Positions 35,416-48,299 of a DNA stretch of 64,000 bases are shown here, piece after piece. This DNA is from Sanguinoderma infundibulare. Taxonomy: Eukaryota; Basidiomycota; Agaricomycetes; Polyporales; Polyporaceae. Position 1 is the stretch's first letter; every line of letters begins with the position of its first letter. The notes beneath the pieces were generated by a model. That model was not told the origin of the DNA. It did no database searches and was given only the letters and a program-made list of their open reading frames with translations. Both the position numbers and the translations under genes were made by a program. The stretch lies in assembly GCA_032821775.1 (NCBI GenBank), contig JAVLRN010000004.1, positions 3,782,001 to 3,846,000 on the forward strand, in the 5' to 3' direction.

Positions 35416-37592
35416 ATGAGTCTCGACAGCACCCTTGGAGCATGTTTCGTCGGCTGCCTATGTGCTACGGCGTACGTCCGGGTTCCAGCCCTCTTCGATC
35501 TCTTTAGTGGATACTGAACATATGATGCGGGTACAGGCTGTTCGGCGTGACGTGCTTTCAAGCATTCCTGTACTTCCAGAATTATAGTTCAGACCATAAA
35601 CTCATGAAAGCTGGGGTAAGCCTCAGGATTCGATCGCTCGTCACTGCTCAGGCTAATCAGCACTGGCAACCACAGATCTCGTTTTTGCTGTGAGTGCCTG
35701 CTCATCGTGCCTTTGAACGTACCTGAATAACAAGAGGACCTTCACGGTGGTTTAGCGTCCTGGACACGCTGCAGATAATCATGGTGGCCCACATCACCTA
35801 CCGGTAATTGGCTATCGTCGCTGGACTGGACCCCAAGGATGTTTATGAGACGCTGCTTTTGTAAACTCCCAGAAATAGCGTCACCAACTTCGGCGACACG
35901 ACTGCTATAGCCCAGATTCCTTGGTCAGTGTCTCATTCATTCATCCTTGAATCACCAGTCGCTCACCCGCTTCAACCAGGACTTTCTTCGTAAGCATTCA
36001 ACAGGTGAACGTCCAAGAACCGTCTTTCTAATCGCGCACCTTCCGCCTTTGACAGGCAGGGATGTTGATCACTGTATGTTTTGGGTCCTAATCTACCCGT
36101 AATTTGCTCAATCATGCGTAGACAACGAGCGACGCGGTAGTCCGCAGGTGGGTTTAATAAAGTCCAACTACTATGGCACGCGCAAGCTCATGCATCCGAG
36201 TGACGATCCTCAGCTTCTTCACCTGGAGGATTTGGATCCGTCAGTGCATTCTCACTGTTGCTCTCGTGTGGATAACTTACTCCGACATCAGTGTGTAGGA
36301 GGGGCAAACGTTGGCTGTGCGGCTTTTTTGTACGTGCATCGGATTCTATCCTCAGCCTCATCGCTCACCGTTTAGTTGAACATGTAGAGCGTCCTGCTGC
36401 TATTCGTCTGGGGTAAGTCCTCCCATAAATTGTGTTCCCTGAAGTCTGCGCTCATGATGACGAACGACTGCGATCATAGCCATGGGAACTGGTACGCGAG
36501 CCCCGGGTCATACTAATAATTGTCCATCGCTCATCCTTCCATTAAGCATTCAGCATCAAAGGGTGGGGTCGCACATGCTGAGGTTTGAAACATTATTTCG
36601 CACTCACCGCCGGTCATTCCCTCCTAGAATCTCCAAACCTCACACATGGGTCTCAGCCGAGGATGAATTCTCGGTAGGCCGATCATGATAGGCTTGCGGA
36701 CGCCGATAGAATGTTAACGTTTCTGGCATTTTATCCCTTAGTTGGTTCTATACGCCGAACTATCACTCGTCATCTTCAACGATCTCTGCATTGCCGCGTG
36801 CCTGTCATATCTTTTATACAGAGAGCGACAGACGATCCACCGAAAGTAAGCGCACCATCCACCTAGCCGCTGACGAGTAGCAGCACTTAACCCCCATTCT
36901 CTCATCGTAGGACCGTGGCAACCCTCAATGTCCTGATGTTGTACACAGTAAACACAGGCTTAGTGACGAGGTGAACTTGAATCCTACTTCCCGGAGTCGT
37001 CTGTTCCATGCTGAACACGATCCGGTTTGCCTCATCAGTGCCGTGATGCTCGCATGCATCGTAACTGTGAGTCCCCGTATGGATACGATTGGTCCACTAC
37101 TGACCATCAATTCCGATCTCATAGCTGGCTGCATTACCCAAAACCCTAATATTCGTAGGAAGTAAGGACAGTCCCGTACGACAGCACATTTCACCACACT
37201 AACCGCTGTCACCCAGTCTATTTTACCAGCGGCAAATGTACGTCCACGCTGCCACCCGAAGTATGAACACTGACCAACATCGAATCTGCGAAAGTCTACT
37301 TCAACGCGCTCCTCGCTTCGTGAGCCCAACGAATCGCGCTGGCTCCGAGTCAAGCATATTAACATGTGCAATTCAGGCTGAACGTCCGCAAGAACCTCAG
37401 ATCCCGCCGTGAAGATACCACCACGGTGACCGTGCCGACAACAGGTCCCATCGATATCCCTTTGTCGTTTATTCAGAATAGCGGGATTACCATCGAGTCG
37501 GTCAGTCCATTTAACGTGAATACATCATCTCGGTCTAACCACAGCCGCAGGAGACGCATACTCATATCGATGCCGAAGGATACAAAGTATAA
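35416..37592 (+). CDS. DUF6534-type integral membrane protein
   Basis: Multi-intron gene. Well-supported exons: 35416-35471 (MSLDSTLGACFVGCLCAT), 35537-35615 (LFGVTCFQAFLYFQNYSSDH), 35676-35689 (a 14-nt microexon), 35756-35803 (VLDTLQIIMVAHITYR) and 35873-35923 (VTNFGDTTAIAQIPW). Later exons encode hydrophobic blocks (LCIAACLSYLLYRERQ near 36800, then TLNVLMLYTVNTGLVT near 36925). The last exon is 37551-37592, ending ETHTHIDAEGYKV and TAA. The order, an LDSTLGA opening followed by seven hydrophobic segments, fits the DUF6534 family. The role of the family is unknown. Middle exons (36000-36700) are uncertain, and the gene could carry a defect there. Confidence 0.65.
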
Positions 37593-38088
37593 GTCCCTTT
37601 CACTTCGAACAGGACTCTGTTCCGCCGGGATCCGGTGCCACTTTGAAGATGTTCATGACTGTCCTCGGGCCCTCCCTCTGAATGTGCCAAGTTTCCTATT
37701 GCCGTGTGTCACCCTATGTATCGCGATAAAGCCACCTGTCATTGACCCGCCGCCCCTTAGAGTGTGTAGAGTATTGTGTGATATGAGGCTCAATTGGACA
37801 CTCCTCATGTTGAGAATACATTCGCGCCGACCCAAGGATTACCGAGAGCGGCTCAAGCTCAGAGCGCTGGGGACGAGTTCAACAGTGCTACCCGCGTGAA
37901 GGTGAAGATCGCGAACACCAGTGAGTCGACTCGAACAGCGCCGGGAGCGTGGCCATCTACCGGGTTTTTTGACAACTGAGATAGAACAACGTACTCATCA
38001 GAATCACGGCTAATGGCACCAACGAGGACAGTCATACCTGGGGACGGCGCGGCGACAAGGACAGCTTAGCATGGCGCACCTCTTGATT
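37593..38088. other. Intergenic, no gene seen
   Basis: Between the 3' ends of the DUF6534 gene (+) and the MYND pseudogene (-). Confidence 0.35.
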
Positions 38089-39302
38089 TTACAACTGGCG
38101 AAGGGGGTGGAGGTTCTTCAGCAGACGCGTGTACTTCGTCGTGTTCGGGGCCAGCTTGACAAATCCCCTCGCGTACTCCAACAGCTCCCCGCGCATGCAC
38201 GCCTCATGGAGGTCGAGGGGATCGAACCCGGTTGTGGAGAATATCCGCTTGTAGAGGTCGTCCAACAGCTTCGTGTCTTGGTCGTTCTTGCAGTTCGTGA
38301 AGCCGTAGTCGACGGCGACAGATTGCGCAGGCGTCGGAGAGTCTCCCGGGATTACACTGAGCAGCTTGACGGCGTAGAGCTTGAGGTACCAGACGGACTT
38401 GAAGGATCTCGGGGAACCAGATATGACGTCGAGGAAGTGACGCAATCCTGGAACGTAAACGCTACAGCGGTAGAAGAGGGCAGGAATGCTCGAACTATCG
38501 AACGCGGCGCAGAACTCGTCGAAGGTGCAGCACCGGATCAGGTCCCGGTACGGCCGAGCGAGCTCCTCCTCCTTGCCGGCAAGGAAGTCAAACGCGACGA
38601 AGCCAAACTTCATCCACATGTCCTGCATTGCAGAAGTACTGGGATAGGGATGCGCTTGTGATAAGAGAGTCATGTAGAGAGAGAAACAGGTTCGTCGGGC
38701 GGCGGGGAATGCGCGAACCTTCTCGAGCACCTCCTCGTCGGTGTCCTCCGGGGAGCCGCCGATGAAAGCCCAAGTGTCGAGATGTGCCGACTAGATCAAC
38801 GCATCTGCGCGCTGGCGTATCATCGCCTCATCCACGGGCGATCCGTCGAGGACCCACTGGTGCTCGAGGAGCCACGGGTAGCATGCGCCGCGGCTATCGG
38901 GCGGAAGAGCTTCGAAAACACGCTTGACGCCTTCGAAAATTCGTCCTTCCTTCCTCCACTTGCGCACCTCTTGGGGAGAAACAGCGCGGTGTACGAGAAT
39001 TTCTTTCCAGAGGTCGCGGATCATGTTCACGCCCGAGGCGTCAAACGCTCTGAAGACCATCTGGAACCCGTAGTCGGACCTAGTCTGCGTGTCTGCGTGT
39101 CGAACGGGACACCATCCTCGAAGCATGCGCGGGCGAGGTAGTAGGCCGTGTCGATGGGCTTGCCGGTCTTGCAGTCGAAGATGTGCCATGGCCAGTGTTT
39201 CTTCTGGCACTCGGTGCCGCAGTACCAGACCTTTTTGCATCCAGCGCATCGTTTGACGTCGAGGGCCTCGATGGAGCAACGGGCGCATTTATGAGCCACC
39301 AT
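38089..39302 (-). pseudogene. MYND zinc-finger protein, fourth copy, inactivated
   Basis: Full-length relative of the MYND genes at 17805, 24614 and 29904. The finger is intact (KCARC, RCAGC, YCGTEC). Three lesions are visible. A perfect 8-bp tandem duplication of GTCTGCGT at 39083-39090 and 39091-39098 shifts the frame. A TAG at 38791-38793 interrupts the restored frame. The predicted 5'UTR intron acceptor reads CGCAA instead of CGCAG just before the start. Downstream of the stop the same frame runs open to a TAA at 38089-38091, with all the usual motifs. The inactivation is therefore recent. Confidence 0.85.
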
Positions 39303-40102
39303 TTTGCGACTAATCATCCATGAGGCATGCACAATTGCGACTAGCGCAGCATTGGGGACGTACCGTCGATGCTGGGGAGTGGGACGAGGGCAAAGGGTGA
39401 CGACGCTCGTCTGGTCGGAGGGCGAAACGTTAGCTATGGTAGTGTCAACTCCACGGCAAAACCCGGCGACCTCTTCTCGGCAACAAGGCTTCTCGCTTGA
39501 GTCCCCTGGGTGAGTTCGTTCGCCTTGGTTGGTCAACCTGAGCAATTACCGCGGAAGTCTTGCCAACTTGAGGTCGTTCACCGGGGAGCAGACTCCCAGG
39601 CTGCACGGCGTTGGCGGATAAACGCGTGCTTGCATAACGAGTTATACAGGAACACAAACCGAATGCGACCAGGTTCTATATAGATCCGCTGCCTACAGGC
39701 CATTGCGACACCCTCAAATCGTCGCTTGTCAATATGTACGGTTCAATATACACCCAATCATGAGGCAACAGTTTACGCACCGCCAGCACAATTCGAAGAC
39801 TGACATCCAGGGAGACCAAGACCGCCGCCTCTGACCACAACAGGTCCGACAATACCGTCACGGTCCCATCGACCCCTTTTCTAGTAGGCGGTATCGGCGT
39901 TTGTCCGACGTGTGGCGTTCAACAGTTATCGGTCAGAGACAACCGGGATTGAATTTCAGATTGAGTGCACACAGTAGCGTAGAATACACATAGTATGACG
40001 CGCGAAGCGGCTCGACTAGCATGGCGGAAACGATACATGGGGATGTTGATAGTGGTACATGTACAGGGGCAGGTACGGCAGTCTGCATCGTATACGAAGT
40101 CA
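39303..40102. other. Intergenic, partly duplicated
   Basis: The 5' flank of the MYND pseudogene and the 3' flank of the BTB gene. 39950-40102 matches 63338-63490 in inverted orientation, so the duplication of the BTB gene includes about 150 bp of 3' DNA. Confidence 0.5.
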
Positions 40103-41093
40103 TCAAGACCAGTCTGGGACGTCGATGTCAAAAAACTGGGGTAGCAAAGCCCACGTAACTGTGCGGCCCCCCGCGATCCCCGGGTCCGACTTAAGGAACG
40201 CCAAGCAGGATTTGCACAGCTTCTCGCTCGTGAACTCGGCGAGGAGGTCCAACCACGGCCGCAGGGCGTCCCGCGGGCCCACGTCCCCCGCGTTGGCCGC
40301 CATCCAGAACTGGTGGATGAACCGCGAGCAGTACGCAGTGGACGGGCAGCCATGGTAGCCCTCCGCGTTACCGATGACACCGGCCATGAAGCGGAGGTTC
40401 TCGTCGATGCGTCGGTTGAGGCGGTCGCGCCCCGTGAGGCACCGCTCGAGGTCCTCGTCGGAGAGGCGGACGATCGAGCCGTCGTCTCTGCGGAAGCCTT
40501 GGACGAGCTGTCCGCCGAGGAAGGCGCACTGGAGGAAAGCGGCGGGGAGGATGGAGGGCGTGTCTGTGAGGTGGGCGATGTGGATGGCGTCGATGGCGTG
40601 GATCGGCTCTGCGAGGAGGACGTTCTGGTCACGGCGTATCCAGCTGTTGTAGGACGTGGTGTAGTAGTCCTTGAGAATGTTGAGACCTTGCTCGAGCAGT
40701 GAGTCGATCTGGTACTTGTGGGAGAGGCGTACGATAGCAGAGATGAATGGGAAGTTCGCTTTGCGAACTCCTTGGCTGGACAAGCCAGAAGCCAATGTCA
40801 GCAAAAGATTCTGCGGTACTTGGTGGGGCGTTAGCTCACATGTTCGGTTCTAGGAATAATACCTTCAAGAGGTGCGTCAAGTCCCCCGGGGAGTCTGTAA
40901 CCCTCACCAAAGGGCACCCAAAGGCTTGGGAAGCCCCAGACTCGATGGACCGGGGAAGTGCAAGCATGTCTTTAAATACAATGGAGTGCGCTGCGAGGAT
41001 GCCGTGGTACACCTTGAAGTAGATGTTCCCTGCGGCAAGGACGACTGAGCCGTCTTCAAACCACAGCTCTGGTGAATGGAGGCCCTGGCTCAT
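40103..41093 (-). CDS. BTB/POZ-domain protein
   Basis: Exons 41093-40840 and 40775-40103 give 308 residues. The intron has donor GTGAGC, branch site GCTAAC and acceptor TGTCCAG, and the junction reads LEPNIQGVRKANF. The N-terminal BTB fold shows PELWFEDGSVVLAAGNIYFK, VYHGILAAHSIVFKDML, and CPLVRVTDSPGDLTHLL. The C-terminal half contains FPFISAIVRLSHKYQIDSLL and ends LPQFFDIDVPDWS. This is the common agaricomycete expansion of BTB proteins, probably Cul3-type or scaffold adaptors. An upstream in-frame ATG (41183) is possible. A 94%-identical copy of exon 2 sits at 62640-63337. Divergent from SDH3 across 428 bp. Confidence 0.8.
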
Positions 41094-41521
41094 TGAGCAC
41101 TGATTACTGTCGGATCGTAATGTTGGGCACCTGTCGGAAGATGGTGCAGACAGGGATGACAGATATATCTGGAAGATGGACACAGGTAGGCAATGGTGAA
41201 AGCGAGAGATGTCTCGACCCCCCGTCTCGACCCACTGAGGTGGGTCGGGAACCGTGGGTGCAGCGGCCTCCTGCTGACCAGGACGTGATTGCCACCAACT
41301 AGGATCCGGCCGGCGGACGATATTTAAATACTGGTCCCATCACATCCAATGCAATCTAATCTAATCTTACCAGCGTCTGCATTGCCAAATCAAGGTATCA
41401 CATGCCCGTGACTGTGTGACCCGGACATAGCCGGACATTCGGCCGAGCGTTCCGTCAACGACGCCGAGGACGCTCCCACCGACGACGACGACGACGAGCT
41501 CCGAGTCTCTCCCTATCCTCC
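41094..41521. promoter_or_regulatory. Divergent promoter region, BTB gene / SDH3
   Basis: 428 bp between two divergent starts. No TATA box is obvious on the SDH3 side, but an AATCTAATCTAATC repeat lies at about 41350. No other gene seen. Confidence 0.4.
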
Positions 41522-42360
41522 ATGTTTGCTCACCGTGCCCTCGGCCTCGGGCCTGCTCTCAGGCAGACGGCTCTCAGACCTAGAAATGGTGCGTGTATAG
41601 ACTTCTCGTGCGATCTGTGCGACATCTGCGGCTCAAACTCAGGCTCCTTTGCACAGTGGCCAGAAACCCTGCCGTACGCAATCTCGTCGCGAAACGGTGA
41701 GTAAATTCCCTTTGGAGCGTTTTTGTCGTCCTTGTGACCGAACGTATGCGCGCACGCTGCAGCTCCATCCAAACCGAGTCGCTTCCTCCTTCCGCCGCGC
41801 AAGAAATCCTGAACAAGCAACGTCTTCGCCGTCCCTCTTCCCCCCACTTCACCATCTACCAGCCCCAGCTCACCTGGCTCGGTTCTATTGCCAACCGTAT
41901 CACCGGCACCGGTCTCAGTGTTCGTGAGTACATTTTTCCGCTTGTAAGCTGTTTCCTTCTCGCATTTGTGTCTGAGACATCGTACCCCTTCCTCTGTCCT
42001 AGTGCTGTACGGTTATGCCCTCGCATACCTCGTTGCGCCCGAATCCTTCAGCTCCGCAAACGTCGTCGAGACCATCGCGAGCTTCCCCGAATCCGTCAAG
42101 TACGCGGGCAAGCTCATCCTTGCTGCTCCGTTCGCGTTCCACTCCTTGAACGGCCTCCGTCACTTGGGTTGGGACATGGGCAAATGTGAGTAGTACATCC
42201 GTTTCCTTTTCCGCGCACCCCCGGTACCCGCGTATAGCCGTCGTTCTGATTGGTGCTTGCCTCCTATCGCCAAGTCCTGACCCTCAAGGGCGCATACTCG
42301 TCTGGTTACGTCGTCCTCGGGGCGACCGCGGTCTCCACCATCGCTTTGGTGTTGATGTAG
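41522..42360 (+). CDS. SDH3: Succinate dehydrogenase cytochrome b subunit
   Basis: Membrane anchor of mitochondrial complex II that holds heme b and helps form the ubiquinone site. Exons 41522-41588, 41657-41696, 41763-41923, 42003-42185 and 42275-42360 give 178 residues. The first two exons form an Arg-rich mitochondrial targeting sequence (MFAHRALGLGPALRQTALRP and ARNPAVRNLVAKR). The family signature RRPSSPHFTIYQPQ is at 58-71, and the heme-region motif HSLNGLRHLGWDMG starts at His136. Three transmembrane helices are apparent (after TWLGSIANRITG, KLILAAPFAF, and the C-terminal VVLGATAVSTIALVLM). Appears intact. Confidence 0.9.
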
Positions 42361-43518
42361 TTGCTGCTGTCAATGATCATCGTCACGATTCGTGGTTGTA
42401 ATCTGAACGGCGCGAATTTTGAGTCATAAGGCCTCTTGATAAGTTCCACGTCCGACTGGTCTTGACTTATTTGACTGAGCATCTTGTGAGTGTTACACCA
42501 CCCATTGTTGTCCTATTGCTAACCGACTGATGCCATAGATGTCTGCTTATGGTATTTTGCCTTGGCGGCTTATCATGTTCGTCTATACTGAAGAGCGATG
42601 TGACGTCTCAGCTCCTCGCCTTTAGGGCGTTCAGCGCCACCAACGTGGCACCGTGCCGTTTCTCAGCAAGAGGTGCGCAAGAGGAAGGAAGGAAGGCTCA
42701 TCCTCGCGATGTCCTTTGAGTCCCTGAGACAACTTCGATTCGGTTCATTCCTCCGTGGCCCTAATACCTCTCCTGCACATGGCCACAACAAACTACCTAT
42801 CGATCCTTGTGCATGTTTCTTCCGCGTACAACATTTCGGCTGCTCCCTCTCCGTTGACTGGAACTACTTACTATCCCCTTGGGCAGTGCCAGTCGTTCCC
42901 CGCCACCCTGCCGGATGGGTCACGGCATCAGCTCAGCAACGTTTGCATATCAAGCTGATATCACGGCGCCAGGATTATGCTCCGTGTGCCACAGGTCATC
43001 GGACGATCAGCGCCCTTTCAAGTAATACGAACACGGGCGTAGATTTATTTTTCGGCGACGGATGGAGGCTGTTTCCTCTGTGCGGCGTGAACGACGCTGT
43101 GGTGAGTCTCGAAGGCTATATCTGGAACATCCTTCAGGCGGTTGACGGTGCTTTTGGTAGGCAGCTACCAGGAGTGTGGTATGAACGTGTGGGTCCATGC
43201 GAATGCGACATTTACCGATCTATCTAACTTCTGAACCACTCTTCTGATAGCTGACTTGACGTATGCGGTGAGAGATAACTCGTCTTCGAGACTGACAATG
43301 GTCTCTAATCAGTGCCTTATGCAGGGTGAATGTTGATAGGAAGCTCGTATTGGCATGCAAGCCCATCGAGATGGAATTGTGTAGCAAGCTCCATGGTCTG
43401 AATCGACGGCGATAGGGCGCGGTGAGTTCTCTATAAGCGCTGCATACTTAAATGCCAACTTATGCTGAATAACGGCTTGAAGAGGTCGTATCTTGCCCGA
43501 AGTCTTTCCTACAACGCC
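42361..43518. other. Intergenic, promoter of desaturase
   Basis: An open frame at 42673-43227 (+) has no domain and no splice support. An upstream untranslated exon of the desaturase may be present but was not identified. Confidence 0.35.
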
Positions 43519-45209
43519 ATGGTCCAACCCAACGCTGGCGAGCTACGCTACCCATCCGAGCTACCTCCTTGGTAAGCATTCATTCGCGCTTCCTATAGTA
43601 CGTCAGCTCTAAACTGTGTTTATACAGGACATTCAAAGACATCCGAGACCAGGTTCCGTCTCGCTTGTTCGAGAAGAACACGTTGAAGTCCGTTGCGTAC
43701 GCGGCACGCGGGGTTATACTGGCTGTTATCTTCTTTGCGCTTGCTCTCAACATCGACGACTTTGCTTCGTCCGACCGAGTCAAGGCTTCTCTCGGCCCCA
43801 TCCCGCGCATGGTTCTGCGTTACGGCTGTTGGTTGGCTTAGTGTGTTATGCACGTTAAATGTTCTTCGAGTGCCGACTAACCTGCGGCTTGCCCATAGCT
43901 GGTGGTTTCAAGGTCTCGCTTTTACTGGATTCTGGGTCATGGGCCACGAGGTACGTCGCCAAAATGCGGGGGAAAGGCATGCCGCTCATCGGCGTTCAGG
44001 CCGGTCACAGTGGCTTGTCGGATAGCAAGATTCTCTGCCATGTGATTGGTTATGTGAATCGAATGGAATGCGTCTATGTCCGAAAATAGATTGCTGACAC
44101 TGGAAGTACAGATTATGCATACCGGTCTCCTAACGCCCTATTTCAGCTGGAGGGTGTCGCACCACCGGCACCACAGCAATCATGCGTCCATGGAACGGGA
44201 TGAGACATATGTCCCGAAGACGCGCTCGGACCTGGGCATTCCTGCTGACGCGACGTCGCACGACCTAGAGAGCATGTTCGACGACACGCCGCTCTACACG
44301 CTGTACATGTTGATCCGCCAGCAGATACTCGCGTTCGATGCATATCTTCGTGAGTCTCATCGTTGTCTTCGGCGTTTGCTATAATCTTAGACACGTTGAC
44401 AGTCTACAACGTATCCGGCCAAGTAAATTATCCGAAGTGGACGAATCACTTCAATCGTAAGTTCACGACTTGGTCATCGCAGGGTGCCAGACACTGAACC
44501 AACCTTACCGCCACGCAGCGAAGGCGATTATCTTCAACGGCTATCACTTCTGGCAAGTAATCGTGTCGGACATCGGTGTCCTCGCCGGTACCGCGCTCGC
44601 TGTCCACATCACCCGTCTCTACGGGATGATGAACGTCATCAAGTACTACGGCGTCCCCTGGGTCCTCGTCCACCACTGGATCGTTATGATCACCTACCTT
44701 CACCACACGGATCCTATACTCCCGCACTTCCGAGGTTCAGTGTGGAACTTCCAACGCGGTGCGACCGCCACCTTTGATCGCGACTTCCTGGGATGGCAGG
44801 GCAGGTTCTTCCTGTACGACGGTGAGTTGCATCGACCGCCATCTCTCTCTACTAGTAGAGCTAGAGCTAAATGGGACATCTCCGCGCGCGCACGCACACA
44901 CAGTCGCCCACTTCCACGTCGCGCATCACTTCTTCCCGAGGATGCCGTGGTACCACGGCGAAGAGGCCACGAAGTACCTGCGCGAGGCGCTCGGGCCGTA
45001 CTACTTCCACACCTCCAAGCCGGTGTTCCAGACGCTGTGGGATAACTACAACTTCTGTCAGTTCGTCGATGATGAAGGTATGCAATTCATGCTTGTCCTG
45101 CTTCGATCTAGCGAAGTTCATATTGATTGCAGGCGAAGTCGTGTATTATCGCAATAGACAAGGGAAGACCATTCATGATTTGGAGACCGAGACGTCGGGT
45201 TCTTCGTGA
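43519..45209 (+). CDS. Delta-12 fatty-acid (oleate) desaturase
   Basis: ER membrane di-iron enzyme that converts oleoyl to linoleoyl chains. Nine exons: 43519-43571, 43628-43840, 43899-43950, 44000-44053, 44112-44349, 44403-44456, 44519-44821, 44904-45077 and 45133-45209. They give 405 residues with every phase consistent. The three histidine boxes are present: HEAGH (105-109), HHRHH (141-145) and HVAHH (327-331). HEAGH in place of the common HECGH keeps both ligand histidines and lies across an intron. Typical family text includes FTGFWVMGHE, MHTGLLTPYFSWRVSHHRHH, WTNHFNP and VHHWIVMITYLHHTDP. The length fits the FAD2-like fungal enzymes. The MVQPN start is the first that leads into the conserved YPSELPPWTFKDIR. 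An earlier exon is possible. Confidence 0.9.
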
Positions 45210-45739
45210 TTCGTGAAGCAACTCGGACGTTCGCTATCCCTATCATCCTCAGTCGAACTGCCGTGATAGGTTTCGTCGTTCTCTGTGTGCTCTTGTGGTG
45301 TCGTGCGATTTTCGTGTTGATTGATACATACCCGATCGCTGTCGGCGAGCTCAGTTCCGTCCGTGTGCAAAATTTGATGGAGAACGTTTCCGAATTGTGG
45401 GCTCACTCTGTTCGTGTGGTGTGAGTGCGATACACCGGGCACCGCTGACCACAAGAGAATATCTAAGGTCCTTCAAGGTGCCGCACCCTGCGCTGTTCAT
45501 GATCACCTCGACTTCACAGCACACTGTTCCCGGGTCCACAAATCAGGCCGCCAACCACCCCTGCTATCAATCCCAGTGTTCCGCCAGAGAGGCCGGCATT
45601 TGGAATGATCATGATGACGGACACCTGGCGTTCGGTAAGTTCATTTATTAAACAGCATGGCATCTATCTCACAGGAGACATCATGGACCCACAAATGACG
45701 GGAAGCGCGAGGTGAACGTTCCCCAAGACCCTGAAGCAT
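45210..45739. other. Intergenic, promoter of MFS transporter
   Basis: No gene recognised. Confidence 0.35.
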
Positions 45740-47976
45740 ATGTCCAACCCTATGACCCCTTCGTTCCTCAACCTCAAGCTCCGGTCTCCCCGTCCCCGAC
45801 TCGCCAGCCACATGTCCTCTCCAGTCATTATACCTGCTTTACCCGCACGGAAAGGGAGAGGCTCGCGATTCTGGCTGAGTTACCTCCCCGTCGTGGTCTG
45901 CAGCTTCCTGAGCGCGCTCGACGTCACCGCCGTATCCACAGCCCTCCCGACGATCACAAAGGACCTCGATGGCGGCGACAAGTTCGTCTGGGTCGGCTCA
46001 GCATACAGTCTCGCCTCCGCTTCCATCATGCCCTCCACAGGGAAGCTCGCAGATATTGTAGGACGCCGCCCGATCATGATGACCTCCATCGGATTCTTCT
46101 TCCTCGGAAGTGCCCTCGTGGGCTCGGCACAAAACATGGACTGGCTCATTGCTGCACGAAGTGAGTCTTTGGTGGCATTGCTCGTCTCATGGGCATGCTC
46201 TAACTGTGCGCTGTAGCCGTGCAGGGTGTCGGAGGAGGGGGAATAATCGCCTTGTCGCTGATTATTCTGTCGGATCTGGTTCCTCTCGCCGAGCGAGGCC
46301 TATACCAAGCTCTTCTGATACTAACATGGGCATTTGCCGCAGCGATTGGACCTGCTGTCGTGCGTACTTTCTATGAGCTGAAACGACCAGTCATTCACTA
46401 CTTCCATTTCTAGGGCAGCTCGTTCACCCAGAGGGTGACCTGGCGATGGCTGTTCTGTACGTATCTCGTCCTATTGCCACCCAGCGCATCTCATGTGGTT
46501 TTGCAGACCTCAACCTCCCTCTCGCCGGACTCGCATTCGTATTGGTAGCGTTTTTCCTTCGTGTACGCACACCCGCCGGGACGCTCAAGGAAAAGCTCGC
46601 TCGCATCGACCTCGTGTGAGTACGAATACCCGAGCGTGGCTCGCATTAGTACTCAAACAATTTTGCAGTGGTAACCTGATGATCATCGCCGGAACGACGC
46701 TGGCACTAGTTGCCCTTACATGGGGTGGGATACAGTTCTCTTGGAGTTCGGCTCACGTCCTAGCACCGCTCATCCTCGGATTCATACTACTTGGAGCATT
46801 CTTCGTCTACGAGTTTCACCGGCCCAACGATCCGACTCTCCCATTGGATATATTGGCCAATCGAACGAGCTTCAGCGGGTAAGCTGTTTTCGAGTGGCGA
46901 TCTGGTCGCCGTATGTGTTGCTGATTGGACAATCCGCTCGCAGTTACGTCTCTACATTCTTCCACGGCATCCTCAGCATCTCGATTATTTGTGCGCCTTT
47001 TTATACTTGCTTCTAACGCGATACGACCCAGCGCTCACACACTCCTTGCTCAGATTACCTCCCCGTGTACTTCCAAGCGTGCAAAGCCGTGACCCCCATC
47101 GACTCCAGCGTCAGCCTTCTCGCGAGCACTCTCATCATCGGACCATCTGCTTTCATCTGCGGCGTCCTGGTCAAGGTCTTCAACAAGTACCGGCTCATAA
47201 ACTATCTCGGGTGGACGTTTCTGATCGTTGGGTTGGGATTGTTGTCGCTGCTCAGGGTGGACTCGTCCACCAGCCAATGGGTCGGATTCCAAATTGTCGC
47301 TGCTGCGGGCGTCGGACTCCTCGTAAGCCTACACTGATATGCTCTCTACTGAATACGACTGACCCCGCTTGTTACGCGATGGCACACACAGTGGGGTGGT
47401 ACCGTCTTTCCGATCCTCGCGCCTCTTCCTGTTCAGCGGATCGCGGCAGCTATGGGCTTCTACAGCTTCTCCCGCGCGTTTGCCCAGGTTCGTCCGCCGT
47501 GATGGCTTGTATTTCTGCCACCCATCGCTCACTCGCTCATCAATCAGACGTGGGGCGTGACGATTTCGGGGAGCATCCTGCAGAACCAGCTGAAGCACCG
47601 TCTGCCACACGAGTTTGTCGTACAGTTCCCCCAGGGCCTCGAGATCGCTTATGCGGCTATCCCGATCATCCCGACACTGCCGGAGCCCTTGCAGACGCAG
47701 GTGCGGGAAGCTTTCGCGGTCAGCCTGTCTGTGGTATGGAAGGCGATGATCGGGTTCAGCGTCGCTGGATTCGCCACTCTGTTCTTGCTGAAGGAGGTGC
47801 CCATGCACAAGCACACAGATGACACTTACGGCTTGAAGGGAGATACGACGCTTCTGCCCGAGATACACTCGTCTTCCCATGGGACTGGTTCCCAATCTGT
47901 GGCGGGCGATGTGAAGATGGTGGCTATGCGTCAGGATACATCTGAGCTGTCGGCGAAGACGACCTCGCTAGCCTAG
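45740..47976 (+). CDS. Major facilitator superfamily transporter, DHA2-like
   Basis: Nine exons: 45740-46160, 46217-46359, 46414-46456, 46507-46615, 46669-46878, 46944-46990, 47054-47322, 47392-47487 and 47548-47976. They give 588 residues. Landmarks are SALDVTAVSTALPTI in TM1, GKLADIVGRRP (the MFS loop 2-3 motif), QGVGGGGIIALS in TM4, WRWLFYLNLPLAG in the TM6 region, and YYLPVYFQACK later. About fourteen hydrophobic segments fit the drug:H+ antiporter-2 family, which exports toxic compounds or amino acids in fungi. The substrate is not predictable. The C-terminal tail is cytosolic and hydrophilic. All introns have good signals and the gene looks functional. Confidence 0.88.
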
Positions 47977-48299
47977 GTTTTTGGGCCTCCCACACTGTAA
48001 TTTCGATCATACATCTGTCGTAGTACCTTGTTCAGACTTATTATATGGTGCCATCTGCATACTGTCCTCCCCATCCCTTCAAGGCTTTGTCAATACCGCT
48101 CATGGCCATATTTTGGGAGCTTATCAAGCTCGATGTCGACCACCGAGATGTGATCTACTCGAACATTCTGTGCGGCGCGCGTCATTTCTGGTCTCGAGGT
48201 GGAACGCTCATTCAAGCTGAAGCGGCCATTTAACTATCGCATCATCAATCTCGAATCCTTGTTTCAAACGTATCCCAGTGCATCAGTACATCAGAACTT
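47977..48299. other. 3' flank of transporter
   Basis: No gene recognised. Confidence 0.35.

Noticed and set aside
40313..40702. Plus-strand frame opposite the BTB gene (and its twin at 62738-63127)
   Set aside because: Low-complexity Glu/Val-rich shadow of the BTB exon; it appears in both copies only because the DNA was duplicated.
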